A stretch of DNA of 64,000 bases from Myxococcales bacterium. Its GTDB lineage: Bacteria; Myxococcota_A; Polyangia; Polyangiales; JAFGIB01. Positions 7,189 through 15,251 of this stretch are shown one piece after another. A model generated the notes under the pieces. That model was given only the letters and a program-made list of their open reading frames with translations, was not told the origin of the DNA and did not search any database. Position 1 is the first letter of the stretch; the number at the start of each line of letters is the position of its first letter. The stretch is from NCBI GenBank assembly GCA_029880325.1, contig JAOUOP010000028.1:1-64000 (forward strand). The letters are read 5' to 3'. A program made the translations under genes and the position numbers.

Positions 7189-8339
7189 AGCGGCGCCACC
7201 GGCAAACGCACGATGAAGCGTGCACCGCCCAGGTCGTCGGGCTTGGCCAGGGCGAGTTCGCCACCGTGGGCGTCAACCACCTTGCGACAGAAGGCCAATC
7301 CCAGACCGACCCCGGAGTCCTTGGTGGTGACCAGCGGCTCGAAAAGACGTGGGATCAGGGTCGCGTCGACGCCGGGCCCAGAGTCGCTGACACGCAGCTC
7401 CACGCGGCCATCGCGGCCGGGCACCACCTCCAGGCGCACCCTACCCTCGGCACCGATGGCCTCGACGGCGTTGATGAGGAGGTTGCTCAGGACTTGCTCG
7501 ATCTGCGCGGCGTCCACCAAAACCCTGGGCAGGTCCGGTTCGATCAGCAGCTCGACGCCAAAGCCCAGCTCCTCGAGTAGGCTGGCGGCGGCCCGCTCGG
7601 CCAGCAGCGGCGCCGCCACCGGCAGCACGTGGGGGGGGCGATCGCGCACGATGTCGAGCATGCTGCCGATAATGCGGTTGGAGCGGCTGACCTGGGCGCG
7701 GATCTTGTCGACGTGACGCCGCAGGGCCGGCTCGGTACCGAGCTTGCGGCGCAGCAAGTAGGCCGACGACTCGATCACGCCAAGGGGGTTGCGAAGCTCG
7801 TGACCGATGGTCGACGTCATTTGGCCAAAAGTCGCCAAACGCTCACGGCGCTGCAACTGGGCGCGGTAGTCCTCGCTGTAGGTGTGCAAAATGATTGCGA
7901 GTTCAAGATCCAACAGGCGGTTGATGGCGCGGACGCGGGCGGCTGTAACAGCGTCGGGGGCGTCGTCTTCGAGCGCCACCAGGACCAGACGCTCTCGCAC
8001 CAGAGCCATGGCCGTAAAGTTATACTGCTGGGGGAGCTGAATGCGTACATGCACCCGGCCGATGCGCGCGCGCTCTTCGAAATAGTGTTCGTCCCAGGGC
8101 CCCGTCAGGCAGCTCCTGAGCCAAGCCTGCAGCGTGCGCTTCAGACGTGAGATCTGCTCCTGGCCACCGCGAACCACGGCCACCGCCTCGGAATGCTCGA
8201 CGACGCGCGCGTAAAAAGATTCGACGATGGACTCGACGTGGGGCTCCGCCAGCGTCGAAAGCTCGCGCAGGCGCGTCTCGTCTTCGGAGTCGAAGCGCAC
8301 GTAGCGCTTGAGCTCTTCGAACATTGATTCGGTGGGCAT
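7185..8339 (-). CDS. Globin-coupled sensor histidine kinase
   Basis: About 384 residues from the ATG at 8339. Residues ~5-155 match the protoglobin fold of globin-coupled sensors, with a candidate proximal His at ~97 in IGRVHVRIQLPQQY, so haem-based O2 (or NO/CO) sensing is expected. A HisKA region follows (phospho-acceptor His ~180 in TIGHELRNPLG), then HATPase motifs: N box LLINAVEAIG, G1 VSDSGPGV, G2 GVGLGLAFCRK. No membrane segment is seen. The frame is open far upstream (to 8906), but that part overlaps ada antisense. The stop codon lies in the family A element. No cognate regulator is adjacent. An alternative start is 8324. Confidence 0.8.
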   Translation of the reverse strand: MPTESMFEELKRYVRFDSEDETRLRELSTLAEPHVESIVESFYARVVEHSEAVAVVRGGQEQISRLKRTLQAWLRSCLTGPWDEHYFEERARIGRVHVRIQLPQQYNFTAMALVRERLVLVALEDDAPDAVTAARVRAINRLLDLELAIILHTYSEDYRAQLQRRERLATFGQMTSTIGHELRNPLGVIESSAYLLRRKLGTEPALRRHVDKIRAQVSRSNRIIGSMLDIVRDRPPHVLPVAAPLLAERAAASLLEELGFGVELLIEPDLPRVLVDAAQIEQVLSNLLINAVEAIGAEGRVRLEVVPGRDGRVELRVSDSGPGVDATLIPRLFEPLVTTKDSGVGLGLAFCRKVVDAHGGELALAKPDDLGGARFIVRLPVAPL

Positions 8340-8516
8340 GGTGGCTGGCTGCGCGGCGCTCCGGGGGTGGCGACGTTCGCGGGCTCGAGAGTAGCCGAAT
8401 TCCTGCGCAAAGCCTCCCCCGGAGATGCTGCCGGACATTGTCGATTGCCGGTCATTCGACGGGACGCAGGCCGGGGCGGCTTCTGGCACGATGGTACTCA
8501 CCGGTAACAACAAGCG

Positions 8517-9593
8517 ATGGCCGTGATGGACGACGACGATGACGAGAAGCGCTGGGAAGCGGTGGCCGCGCGCGACGCCACGGCCGATGGGAGCTTCTAC
8601 TTCGGGGTGCGCACGACCGGGATCTTCTGCCGGCCGGGCTGTACGGCACGTACGCCGCGGAAGGCGAATGTGGTGTATTTCGAGTCCACGAGCGCGGCCG
8701 AGCGGGCTGGCTACCGGGCCTGCAAGCGCTGCCGGCCTCTGGATGCCCCGTCCGAGCGGGCGCTGGCCGCGCGCATTGCCCGGGCTTGCCGGCTGCTCTC
8801 GCGGCAGCAGCCCATCGAGACCCGTGAGCTGGCGGCGCTCCTGGGCATGAGCTGTGGGCACTTCCAGCGCCTCTTCAAACGTCAACTGGGAGTCACGCCG
8901 CAACAATACCGCAGGCGCGTGCGCTCGGAGCGCGCTCGGAGCCTGCTTTCGGAGGCCAGCTCGGTGACGGACTCGCTGTACGAGGCGGGCTTCGAGTCCA
9001 AGAGCGCTTTCTACGCTAGCCTGGGCGCGGAGCTGGGGATGCGCCCGGCTGCGGCACGGGCCGCCGGCGATGGTGAACTCATCTACTACACATCACGGGA
9101 CTGCTCGCTCGGCGTGGTGCTGGTCGCGTGGACCACCCACGGCGTTTGCAGCGTCACCCTGGGCGACGCGCAGGAACCGCTTTTGGCCGAGCTCGAAGCC
9201 TGGTTGCCGCGGGCGCGCTTCGAGGCCGGCGAGGACTGCGCGTGGGTGATGGCGGTCGTGGATGCGGTGGACGGCAACGGCAGCGGCCAGGCCCAGCTGC
9301 CCCTGGACATGCGCGGAACGGCTTTTCAGGAGCGCGTTTGGCAGACGCTGCGCAGCATTCCCGCGGGCGAGACCCGGAGCTACCAGCAGATCGCCGAGAG
9401 CCTGGGGCAACCCGGGGCCGCGCGTGCGGTGGGCGCGGCCTGTGCCCGCAATCGACTGGCTGTGATCGTGCCGTGCCATCGCGTGCTGCAAAGCGACGGC
9501 GGCCTCGCCGGCTACCGCTGGGGCAGGCCCCGCAAGGAAACTCTGCTGGCGCGGGAGCGGGAGCCGGAGCGGGTGAAGGGGCGCAAGCGCTGA
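8517..9593 (+). CDS. ada: Bifunctional Ada: alkyl-phosphotriester/O6-alkylguanine repair and regulator
   Basis: A 358-residue protein with the full Ada architecture. The N-terminal zinc domain has GIFCRPGCTARTP and CKRCRP, the four Cys ligands including the phosphotriester acceptor. An AraC-type helix-turn-helix spans ~105-175. The C-terminal methyltransferase domain has the active site IVPCHRVLQSDG. It repairs methylated DNA and probably activates its own alkylation response. It is divergent from the globin-kinase gene. An in-frame ATG at 8526 is an alternative start. Confidence 0.92.
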   Translation: MAVMDDDDDEKRWEAVAARDATADGSFYFGVRTTGIFCRPGCTARTPRKANVVYFESTSAAERAGYRACKRCRPLDAPSERALAARIARACRLLSRQQPIETRELAALLGMSCGHFQRLFKRQLGVTPQQYRRRVRSERARSLLSEASSVTDSLYEAGFESKSAFYASLGAELGMRPAAARAAGDGELIYYTSRDCSLGVVLVAWTTHGVCSVTLGDAQEPLLAELEAWLPRARFEAGEDCAWVMAVVDAVDGNGSGQAQLPLDMRGTAFQERVWQTLRSIPAGETRSYQQIAESLGQPGAARAVGAACARNRLAVIVPCHRVLQSDGGLAGYRWGRPRKETLLAREREPERVKGRKR

Positions 9594-9625
9594 CGCCCTG
9601 CGGGTCGGGGTGTAGTCTCGAGAGC

Positions 9626-10468
9626 GTGGTGGAAGCAAACGCACCCGCGCTGCTGCTGAGCGACCTGGACGGCACACTGCTGGACTCGAACCACGCCCTG
9701 CGCCCCCGGGTGCGGGCCGAGCTGGAACGCATCGGCACCTCGGGCGTGACCCGAGCCGTGGCCACGGGCCGCTCACTCTACGCCGCCCAGCGCGTGCTCG
9801 ATGCCTCGACGCCCATCGACTATCTGATCTTCTCGTCGGGCGCTGGCATCGCAAGCTGGCCAGCAGCCACGATGATCTACGCACAAGCCATGCCGTCGGC
9901 TTCGGTGGAGCGGGCTGCGGCATTCTTCATCGCCGAGCGCATGGACTTTCTGGTGCACGACGCGCCGCCTGACAGCCATCGCTTCGCCTACGTGGCCTTC
10001 TCGAGCCCCTCTCCGGTCGATCGCCGTGTGCAGATGTACCGCGAGCATGCGCGGGAGCTTTCTGTAGCCGGCGGCGCCATCGCGTGGCCGGGGACGGCAA
10101 CTCAATTGCTGGCCATGCCGCGCGAGGGCGACCACACAGAGCTGCACCGGCGCGTGCAGTCGGCGCTTACCGCACAGCAGGTCGTGCGCACCACCTCGCC
10201 ACTCAACGACGGCTCACTATGGCTCGAGGTCTTTCCGCCGCAGGTCTCAAAGGATCGCGCAGCCGCCTGGCTGGCGGCCCGGCTCGGAATTGACGGCACC
10301 CGAACCTACGCCGTGGGCAACGACTTCAACGACGAAAGTCTGCTGTCCTGGGCAGCGAGCGCACGCGTGGTCGGCAATGGACCGGCGAGTCTGCGCGCTC
10401 GCTTCGGCAGCGTACCGAGTAACGACGCCGACGGCGTGGCCCATGCAATCGCCGCCTTTGGCCTGTAG
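9626..10468 (+). CDS. HAD-superfamily (Cof-type, IIB) hydrolase
   Basis: About 280 residues from a GTG at 9626 (or 9629). HAD motif I is LLSDLDGTLLDS with both catalytic Asp. Motif II is the ATGRS region and motif IV is YAVGNDFNDESLL. The middle region is a type IIB cap. These are typically phosphatases of sugar phosphates or small phosphorylated cofactors; the substrate cannot be assigned. It begins 32 bp after ada on the same strand and may be cotranscribed. Confidence 0.8.
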   Translation: MVEANAPALLLSDLDGTLLDSNHALRPRVRAELERIGTSGVTRAVATGRSLYAAQRVLDASTPIDYLIFSSGAGIASWPAATMIYAQAMPSASVERAAAFFIAERMDFLVHDAPPDSHRFAYVAFSSPSPVDRRVQMYREHARELSVAGGAIAWPGTATQLLAMPREGDHTELHRRVQSALTAQQVVRTTSPLNDGSLWLEVFPPQVSKDRAAAWLAARLGIDGTRTYAVGNDFNDESLLSWAASARVVGNGPASLRARFGSVPSNDADGVAHAIAAFGL

Positions 10469-10763
10469 GCAGGCGCAGGCAGCGTCCAGGCATCGCCGTC
10501 AGCGGTCGCCGGTAGCGAGTGCGGCCCCGGAGCCGAACGCTCGGGTGTCAGCAATGGGCGATTCGCTGGTGACGGGAGGAATGTCGTCGCTCTCGGCGGC
10601 ATGCCGGCATCGACCTCCCGCGCACAGGGGCGGGCGCCGGCCCGATCCCCCACCCACGCGCGGCGCTCCCCGACGCTGAGGGCCTCGCCCCGCAGCAGGA
10701 AGCGGCCACCGCGCCCATGCCGCTTCTCGAGCACGGCGCCTTTCGGGTAGACGACGCGACGTG
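10469..10763. other. Intergenic region, no gene seen
   Basis: A GC-rich 295-bp gap between the HAD gene and a family A element. Short ORFs exist on both strands, but none has a ribosome binding site or recognisable product. No terminator with a T tract is obvious. Confidence 0.5.
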
Positions 10764-10931
10764 CTAGATGTGCGCGGCGGGAGTCATGATCCGCTCTCGG
10801 GACCGCTACGGCGCCAGCGGCGGCGTCCGGCCCCCTTGAAATACACGGAGTATTCCGGCGCAGGCCGTCCTTGCATCTGGCATCGTATCGACCCCGATCA
10901 TCGGCTCAGCACTCCCGCCGAGCACATCTAG
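10764..10931 (+). repeat. Family A palindromic CTAG-bounded element
   Basis: A 168-bp copy in the same orientation as that at 7021. The left arm reads CTAGATGTGCGCGGCGGGAG, with one change (T to G) not matched on the right arm, so this copy has a mispair. It lies just upstream of the cobalamin genes. Confidence 0.85.
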
Positions 10932-10961
10932 ATGTGCGCGGCGGAAGTCTCGCACGTCTAG
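10928..10961 (+). repeat. Family A remnant (34 bp), internally deleted
   Basis: It starts in the shared CTAG of the preceding copy with CTAGATGTGCGCGGCGGAAG and ends CGCACGTCTAG. It looks like two element termini with nearly all interior lost, so a second tandem copy once stood here. Confidence 0.6.
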
Positions 10962-11011
10962 CACGCGCCCATGCCAGCCCCCTCTCCCGCAAGCGCCCGC
11001 ACGAGGCTGCT

Positions 11012-11932
11012 GTGAGCGCCGACTGGGCCACGCCTCCCATGGCCACCTGGGTGCTGGTGGGCGCCTACCTGATCGACCGCTTCTGCGGCGAGCTGCCCAA
11101 TGCCGTCCATCCGGTGGCCTGGATGGGCAAATGCGCCGCCTGGCTGGCCTCCCCCTTGCATCGCGCGCCGATTCCGATGGCCCTGCTCGGAGGGGCCCTG
11201 GTCGCACTGATTTTGCCCGCCGCTAGCGCAGGCGTTGGCCTGCTACCGCGGCTTGTCGACCCGCCGCTGCTGCGCGGCCTGCTCGAGACCTGCCTGCTGT
11301 CGACGGCGTTCGCCATCGGGGCGCTGGGCGCGGCCGTGCGCGTGGTCAGCGATGCTCTGCGCGCCAGCGACCTCGGCTCCGCCCGCCGCGCCACGCGGGC
11401 CCTGTGCAGCCGCGATCCGAGTTCCTTGACCTCTAGTCAAGTGAGCGCGGCCGCCATCGAGTCAGCCGCCGAAAACACCTGTGATAGCGTGGTCGCGCCG
11501 CTCTTTTACTATGCGCTCTTCGGGCTGCCGGGCGCCTGGGCCTATCGCGCTATCAACACGCTCGACGCCATGCTCGGCTACCACGGCCGCTTCGAGTACC
11601 TTGGCAAGGCCTCGGCGCGCCTGGACGATCTGGCCAATCTAATACCCGCGCGCCTGACCACCACGCTTTTGTGGCTCGCGGCACCGAAGCGCTCGGCCCT
11701 GCGCGTGTGGCGACGCGACGCGCACTTGACCGAGAGTCCCAACGCGGGCCATCCGATGGCCATGATGGCGGGGCTCTTGAACGTGGAGCTTCAGAAACCC
11801 GGCGCCTACCGCCTCGGGAGCGGCCTGCCAGAGCCCCGGAGCGAGGACGTGGAGCGCGCTCTGCGCATCGTGGAGCGGGCCTCGGGCCTGTGGGTCGTCG
11901 CCATCGCCGCGCTGTGCTGGGGGCTCGCTTGA
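11012..11932 (+). CDS. cbiB: Adenosylcobinamide-phosphate synthase (CbiB/CobD type)
   Basis: A 306-residue polytopic membrane protein. Characteristic stretches are LVGAYLIDRFCGELPNAVHP, ESAAENTCDSVVAPLFY, YRAINTLDAMLGY and the C-terminal SPNAGHPMAMMAGLLNV. The family attaches (R)-1-amino-2-propanol phosphate to adenosylcobyric acid. The GTG at 11012 has GAGG five bases upstream; an ATG at 11039 is possible. Upstream open frame comes from the family A element. It overlaps the next gene by 4 bp (TTGA). Confidence 0.88.
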   Translation: MSADWATPPMATWVLVGAYLIDRFCGELPNAVHPVAWMGKCAAWLASPLHRAPIPMALLGGALVALILPAASAGVGLLPRLVDPPLLRGLLETCLLSTAFAIGALGAAVRVVSDALRASDLGSARRATRALCSRDPSSLTSSQVSAAAIESAAENTCDSVVAPLFYYALFGLPGAWAYRAINTLDAMLGYHGRFEYLGKASARLDDLANLIPARLTTTLLWLAAPKRSALRVWRRDAHLTESPNAGHPMAMMAGLLNVELQKPGAYRLGSGLPEPRSEDVERALRIVERASGLWVVAIAALCWGLA

Positions 11933-13002
11933 GGGTCGCGGCCGAACACGGTGGCATCGATGACGCCGAACTCGCGAATCTGGGCGTCGACCCCGCCCAC
12001 GTGCTCGACCTCAGCGTCAGCATCAACCCCTTCGGCCCCTGCACGGCTGTGGCCCAGGCACTGGCCCACGCCCCCTACCACCGCTACCCCGACCCCGAGG
12101 CCCGCGCCTGCCGACGCACCATGGCCGACGCGCTGGCGACAACTCCCGAGCGCATCGCCGTCGGCAACGGCGCCACCGAGCTGCTGTGGGGCCTGGTCGG
12201 ACTGCTCGCGCGCAGGGGCCGTGGTCCCGCGCTGCTGGCCGAGCCCTGCTTTGGAGAAGTGCGAGCCGCCTGCCGGGTCCATGGCGTGCCCGTGCGCGCC
12301 ATCCGGGCCGATCGGAACGGAAACATCGCTCGCGACCTCGACGCGCTCGCTGCCGCGGCGCGCGAGCAGCCGCCATGCCTGGTCTACCTCTGCAACCCCA
12401 GCTCCCCCGACGGTGCGATCACGCCCATCGACGAAGTCGCGGCCTTCGCCCGGACCCTGTCCCCGCTACCGCTCGTGCTCGACGAATCCTTTCTCTCGCT
12501 CAGCGACCGCCACGCTGACCTGCACGTGGCGCTTCCTGAACATGTGGTGCGCGTGCGCTCGCTGACCAAGGACCATGGCATCCCCGGCGTGCGCGTCGGT
12601 TATGCGCTGGCGGCTCCCGAGCTGGTCACTGCGCTCTCGCAATGGCGGCCGGCCTGGACTGTCGGCGCCGCGGCCCAGGCCGTTTGCAGCGTCGCCCTCG
12701 AACAGCATGCCTTCCTGACCGACAGTCGCGTGCGCTTGCGGGGCGAACGCGCGGCGCTCTCGACGAGCCTGCGCGACCTCGGCCTCGAGTGCTTTCCGTC
12801 GGGGGCGCCCTATCTGGCGTTTCCCTACCCCGACGCGCGCGCCCTTCGCCGACACCTGCTGCGCGAACACGCGATCGCCGTGCGCGACTGCAACTCCTTC
12901 GGCTTGCCCGATGTTGTGCGCATCGGCGTGACGACCGCAGCCGCCCGCGAGCGCTTGCAGACCGCGCTCGAAGCAGTGCTCGCAGGTGCGGAAACGAGAT
13001 AG
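11929..13002 (+). CDS. cobD: L-threonine-O-3-phosphate decarboxylase-like PLP enzyme
   Basis: A 357-residue class I/II aminotransferase-fold enzyme close to histidinol-phosphate aminotransferase, CobC/CobD branch. It has LDLSVSINPFGP at the N-terminus, YLCNPSSPDG, and the PLP lysine in VRSLTKDHGIPGVRVGY. Translational coupling to cbiB (TTG start at 11929 within the cbiB stop) supports the cobalamin role: making aminopropanol phosphate from threonine phosphate for CbiB. Only these two late B12 genes are here; no cobalamin riboswitch is recognisable upstream. Confidence 0.82.
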   Translation: MRVAAEHGGIDDAELANLGVDPAHVLDLSVSINPFGPCTAVAQALAHAPYHRYPDPEARACRRTMADALATTPERIAVGNGATELLWGLVGLLARRGRGPALLAEPCFGEVRAACRVHGVPVRAIRADRNGNIARDLDALAAAAREQPPCLVYLCNPSSPDGAITPIDEVAAFARTLSPLPLVLDESFLSLSDRHADLHVALPEHVVRVRSLTKDHGIPGVRVGYALAAPELVTALSQWRPAWTVGAAAQAVCSVALEQHAFLTDSRVRLRGERAALSTSLRDLGLECFPSGAPYLAFPYPDARALRRHLLREHAIAVRDCNSFGLPDVVRIGVTTAAARERLQTALEAVLAGAETR

Positions 13003-13114
13003 CGCGAACACGACCGTCGATTTCCCTGGGTCGGCAAGGCCCAAATGGGCTATTACCCGTCTTCAGAAGGGGCGTCCGGTGACAGCAACCGGGCCGGGCG
13101 ACCGATGTGCTGTG

Positions 13115-13141
13115 GGGGCTGCCCGAAAGGCAGTGCTCCCC
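13115..13141 (+). promoter_or_regulatory. Leader hairpin upstream of the 13165 gene
   Basis: CTGCC-CGAAA-GGCAG forms a stem-loop extended by GGGG/CCCC with a TGCT bulge, ending 24 bases before the ATG at 13165. There is no U tract. It could be a leader structure or a weak terminator for the cobalamin operon. Confidence 0.35.
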
Positions 13142-13164
13142 GTTCGACTCCATGGAGAACTGAA

Positions 13165-13686
13165 ATGCCTCAAATGCAGACCATGTTCGCGGAACTCAAC
13201 CAGTACACGACGCCCGAGGGGATGCTGAAGCTCAAGGGTCAAGCCAAGGGCGGCCAAGCGCCCACCGAGCTGCGCCAGCGCATCACGGCGGGCAGAGGGC
13301 GCGCCGACTTCGCCAAGGCGATCGAGGCCTGGCCCAGCGGCATTCGCGCGATGATGCGCGCGCTGATCAACGACAACCTCGAGCGTGAGGTGCCGCTGGG
13401 CATGACCTGGATGTGGAAGCCGGCCAAGGACTACGAGATCCAGGTCTGGGAGGTCGCCGACTCCGCGACCACCCACGGCGGCATCAGCGTTTTGCTGGGC
13501 TCGCCCTTCCCCATGGAGGATCATCCCGTGGACATCGGCAAGCCAGCCCACGCCGTCTCGCCAGCGACCAAGCTCGCGCGCGCCATGCGCAGGAAGGTGG
13601 TCGCCAAGCGCGTTATCAAGAGTGCCACGCAGAAGGGCGAAAAAAAGGGCCCAAGGAAGGCAACAAAGAAGCGGCGATCGGTCTGA
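13165..13686 (+). CDS. Hypothetical protein with Lys/Arg-rich tail
   Basis: A 173-residue protein of no family I recognise. The first ~135 residues look folded (MPQMQTMFAELNQYTTPEG ... WKPAKDYEIQVWEVADSATT). The last ~40 are strongly basic (KVVAKRVIKSATQKGEKKG, KATKKRRSV), a nucleic-acid-binding type of tail. The ATG at 13165 follows GGAG at good spacing; the frame is open to 13045, but that segment covers the leader hairpin. DNA or RNA binding is inference from charge only. Confidence 0.6.
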   Translation: MPQMQTMFAELNQYTTPEGMLKLKGQAKGGQAPTELRQRITAGRGRADFAKAIEAWPSGIRAMMRALINDNLEREVPLGMTWMWKPAKDYEIQVWEVADSATTHGGISVLLGSPFPMEDHPVDIGKPAHAVSPATKLARAMRRKVVAKRVIKSATQKGEKKGPRKATKKRRSV

Positions 13687-13774
13687 AAACACCGTTCTGC
13701 TCCGCCGCGACCTCCGATGCCACAGCAACGCCCGTAGACGGGCCCACCGGCTGCCTGCACGGCAACGCGACGAC

Positions 13775-14248
13775 TCAAAGCCAGCACATACCGCCATCGT
13801 AGTCCTCGATCACGAGGCACGACCCCTCACCGCAGTCCGACAGCACGCAGTGCCCATCGAAGCAGATGGAGAACGTGTAGTTCGGGTCGGGCCCCGGATG
13901 GAACAGGCAAGGGTACGAAGGATGGCCTTTCCAAATCTTCTCGGCGTCGGCGAGGTATCGTCTATCGATGGGATAGGCCTCGGCGCCGCAGGGAAAGCCG
14001 ACAATTGCGCAGTCGGCATCGACCGAACACGCGTCATGCTGCATCGCGAAGAGACGCGTTGCTTGCTGGGCGATACAACACTCCAATGGATAGGTGTTGC
14101 CCCCGTAGTCCACACACGCGTCCGTCTCGGCGTCGCGATCTGCCTCGGCTCGAGTGCCGCCGTCCATGGTCTTTTCTGACGTGGCGGTCGCGCCGACGTC
14201 GCCGCACGCGACAGTCAGAACGACGAGTGTAAAGAGAAGGGCTCGCAT
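13775..14248 (-). CDS. Cysteine-rich lipoprotein
   Basis: A 157-residue product starting MRALLFTLVVLTVACGDVGA, a lipoprotein signal with lipobox LTVAC. The mature part holds many Cys (ECCIAQQ, HDACSVDADCAIVGFPCG, SICFDGHCVLSDCGEGSC), so disulphide-stabilised outside the cytoplasm. The ACSVDADCAIV pattern recurs in Myxococcota lipoproteins of unknown role. The frame is open to 14392, but the ATG at 14248 gives the signal peptide. Confidence 0.7.
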   Translation of the reverse strand: MRALLFTLVVLTVACGDVGATATSEKTMDGGTRAEADRDAETDACVDYGGNTYPLECCIAQQATRLFAMQHDACSVDADCAIVGFPCGAEAYPIDRRYLADAEKIWKGHPSYPCLFHPGPDPNYTFSICFDGHCVLSDCGEGSCLVIEDYDGGMCWL

Positions 14249-14457
14249 GAAAGTCCCACTCGGGGGTGTAACGGCTCGGGGTGGGCGCTCGTGCTCGCCA
14301 ACCGGCATCGGCAGTCGGGCCAGGTAGACCGCCGACAGCGCCAGGGGCCGCAGCGCGGCGTACCAGGCTCCCTCGGAGATTCGTGTGAGCATTGATCGAT
14401 GGGCCGCTCGCTCTCCTCAAAGTATGAACGCGGAGTCTCGGGCATGCGAGTGCACGG

Positions 14458-14504
14458 CCACCCTACGACACGTATTCGGTGCCCGAATACGTGTCGTAGG
14501 GTGG
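14458..14504. repeat. Perfect 22-bp inverted repeat with 3-base loop
   Basis: Arms 14458-14479 (CCACCCTACGACACGTATTC then GG) and 14483-14504 are exact reverse complements around TGC. Such a long perfect stem in a gene-poor patch is unlikely by chance. There is no T tract, so it is not a typical terminator. Function unknown; it could be an operator, a remnant of a mobile element end, or a small structured RNA. Confidence 0.7.
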
Positions 14505-14556
14505 CAAGGCAGAGCGGCGCCGTGGCGCTTGTGAAACGCGGCAGGACCGATACGCG

Positions 14557-15072
14557 ATGGCTCGCACATGGGCGCACGCGTACCAGGCCCCTTTGGCACC
14601 CACGACCAGGAGACGCTCCTGTGCCGGCCACGCGCGCCCGAAGACATTGTTCTCACTCACCGCGGAGTCGCTGGCCAAGTTCGCCTACGACCAGCGCACC
14701 AATTGGCCGGGGGCCGTGCAAGACTTGGGGACGGTTGCCGCCTACCCGCGTGAGTTAGGCGCCGATAGCTTCTACGTGCACAAGGGCAAGGGTCCCGGCA
14801 AGGCCGGTAAGCTCTACCTCGTCTTCAAGGGCAACCCTCGCAAGCCGGGCCTGCGCAATGGCTTGTGGCAGATGGTGCGGGTCAATGGCCCCCAGTCACC
14901 TGCGTCGGTAGTTCTGGGTAAAACTCGGCGAGCAATCGGCGGCCCTCGGCGTGGCGAATCGACGAAGGACATACAGAGTATATTCGAGGAGATCGCCCGA
15001 AGGGCGGTCGACGCGGCGAGGGCCGTCGAGGGCCGTCGAGTTTTGCCCAGAACTACCGACACGGGTGACTAG
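14557..15072 (+). pseudogene. Hypothetical gene fragment ending inside element D
   Basis: An ORF whose middle (about 14650-14890) has coding-like codon bias: SLTAESLAKFAYDQRTNW ... SFYVHKGKGPGKAGKLYLVF. The family is not recognised. From 14892 on the frame runs through the palindromic element D and ends at its CTAG (stop TAG 15070-15072), so the native C-terminus is probably lost. No ribosome binding site supports the listed start; a TTG at 14647 is an alternative. Probably a decayed gene. Confidence 0.35.
14892..15072. repeat. Family D CTAG-bounded palindromic element
   Basis: A 181-bp element with 36-bp terminal inverted repeats, 32 of 36 matching (inner block GTCGGTAGTTCTGGG on both arms). 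Ends are CCAG and CTAG. Arms continue imperfectly inward to a centre with ATACAGAGTAT, resembling the family A centre ATACACGGAGTAT. One copy seen. Confidence 0.7.
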
Positions 15073-15251
15073 ACATGCGGACCCAAGAAATGGTCGAGTG
15101 GCCCCGATCTCACGAGCGCACCGCCGGGCTGCTGAACCTCGCAGTCACCAAGGCCAGGGCTGTTGCCGGCCACGGCGACCGTCAGCTCCCGCCCAAACCA
15201 GCTCTTGGGAGAGCCAGCGATGAAGCCGGCGGCTTCGAGCCGATCGATGCG

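Noticed and set aside
8484..8500. TGGCACGATGGTACTC just before ada
   Set aside because: Good -24 half only; the -12 TTGC is absent.
13003..13164. Cobalamin riboswitch near the cbiB-cobD genes
   Set aside because: I looked for the B12-box and its conserved core upstream and downstream and found only a simple hairpin.
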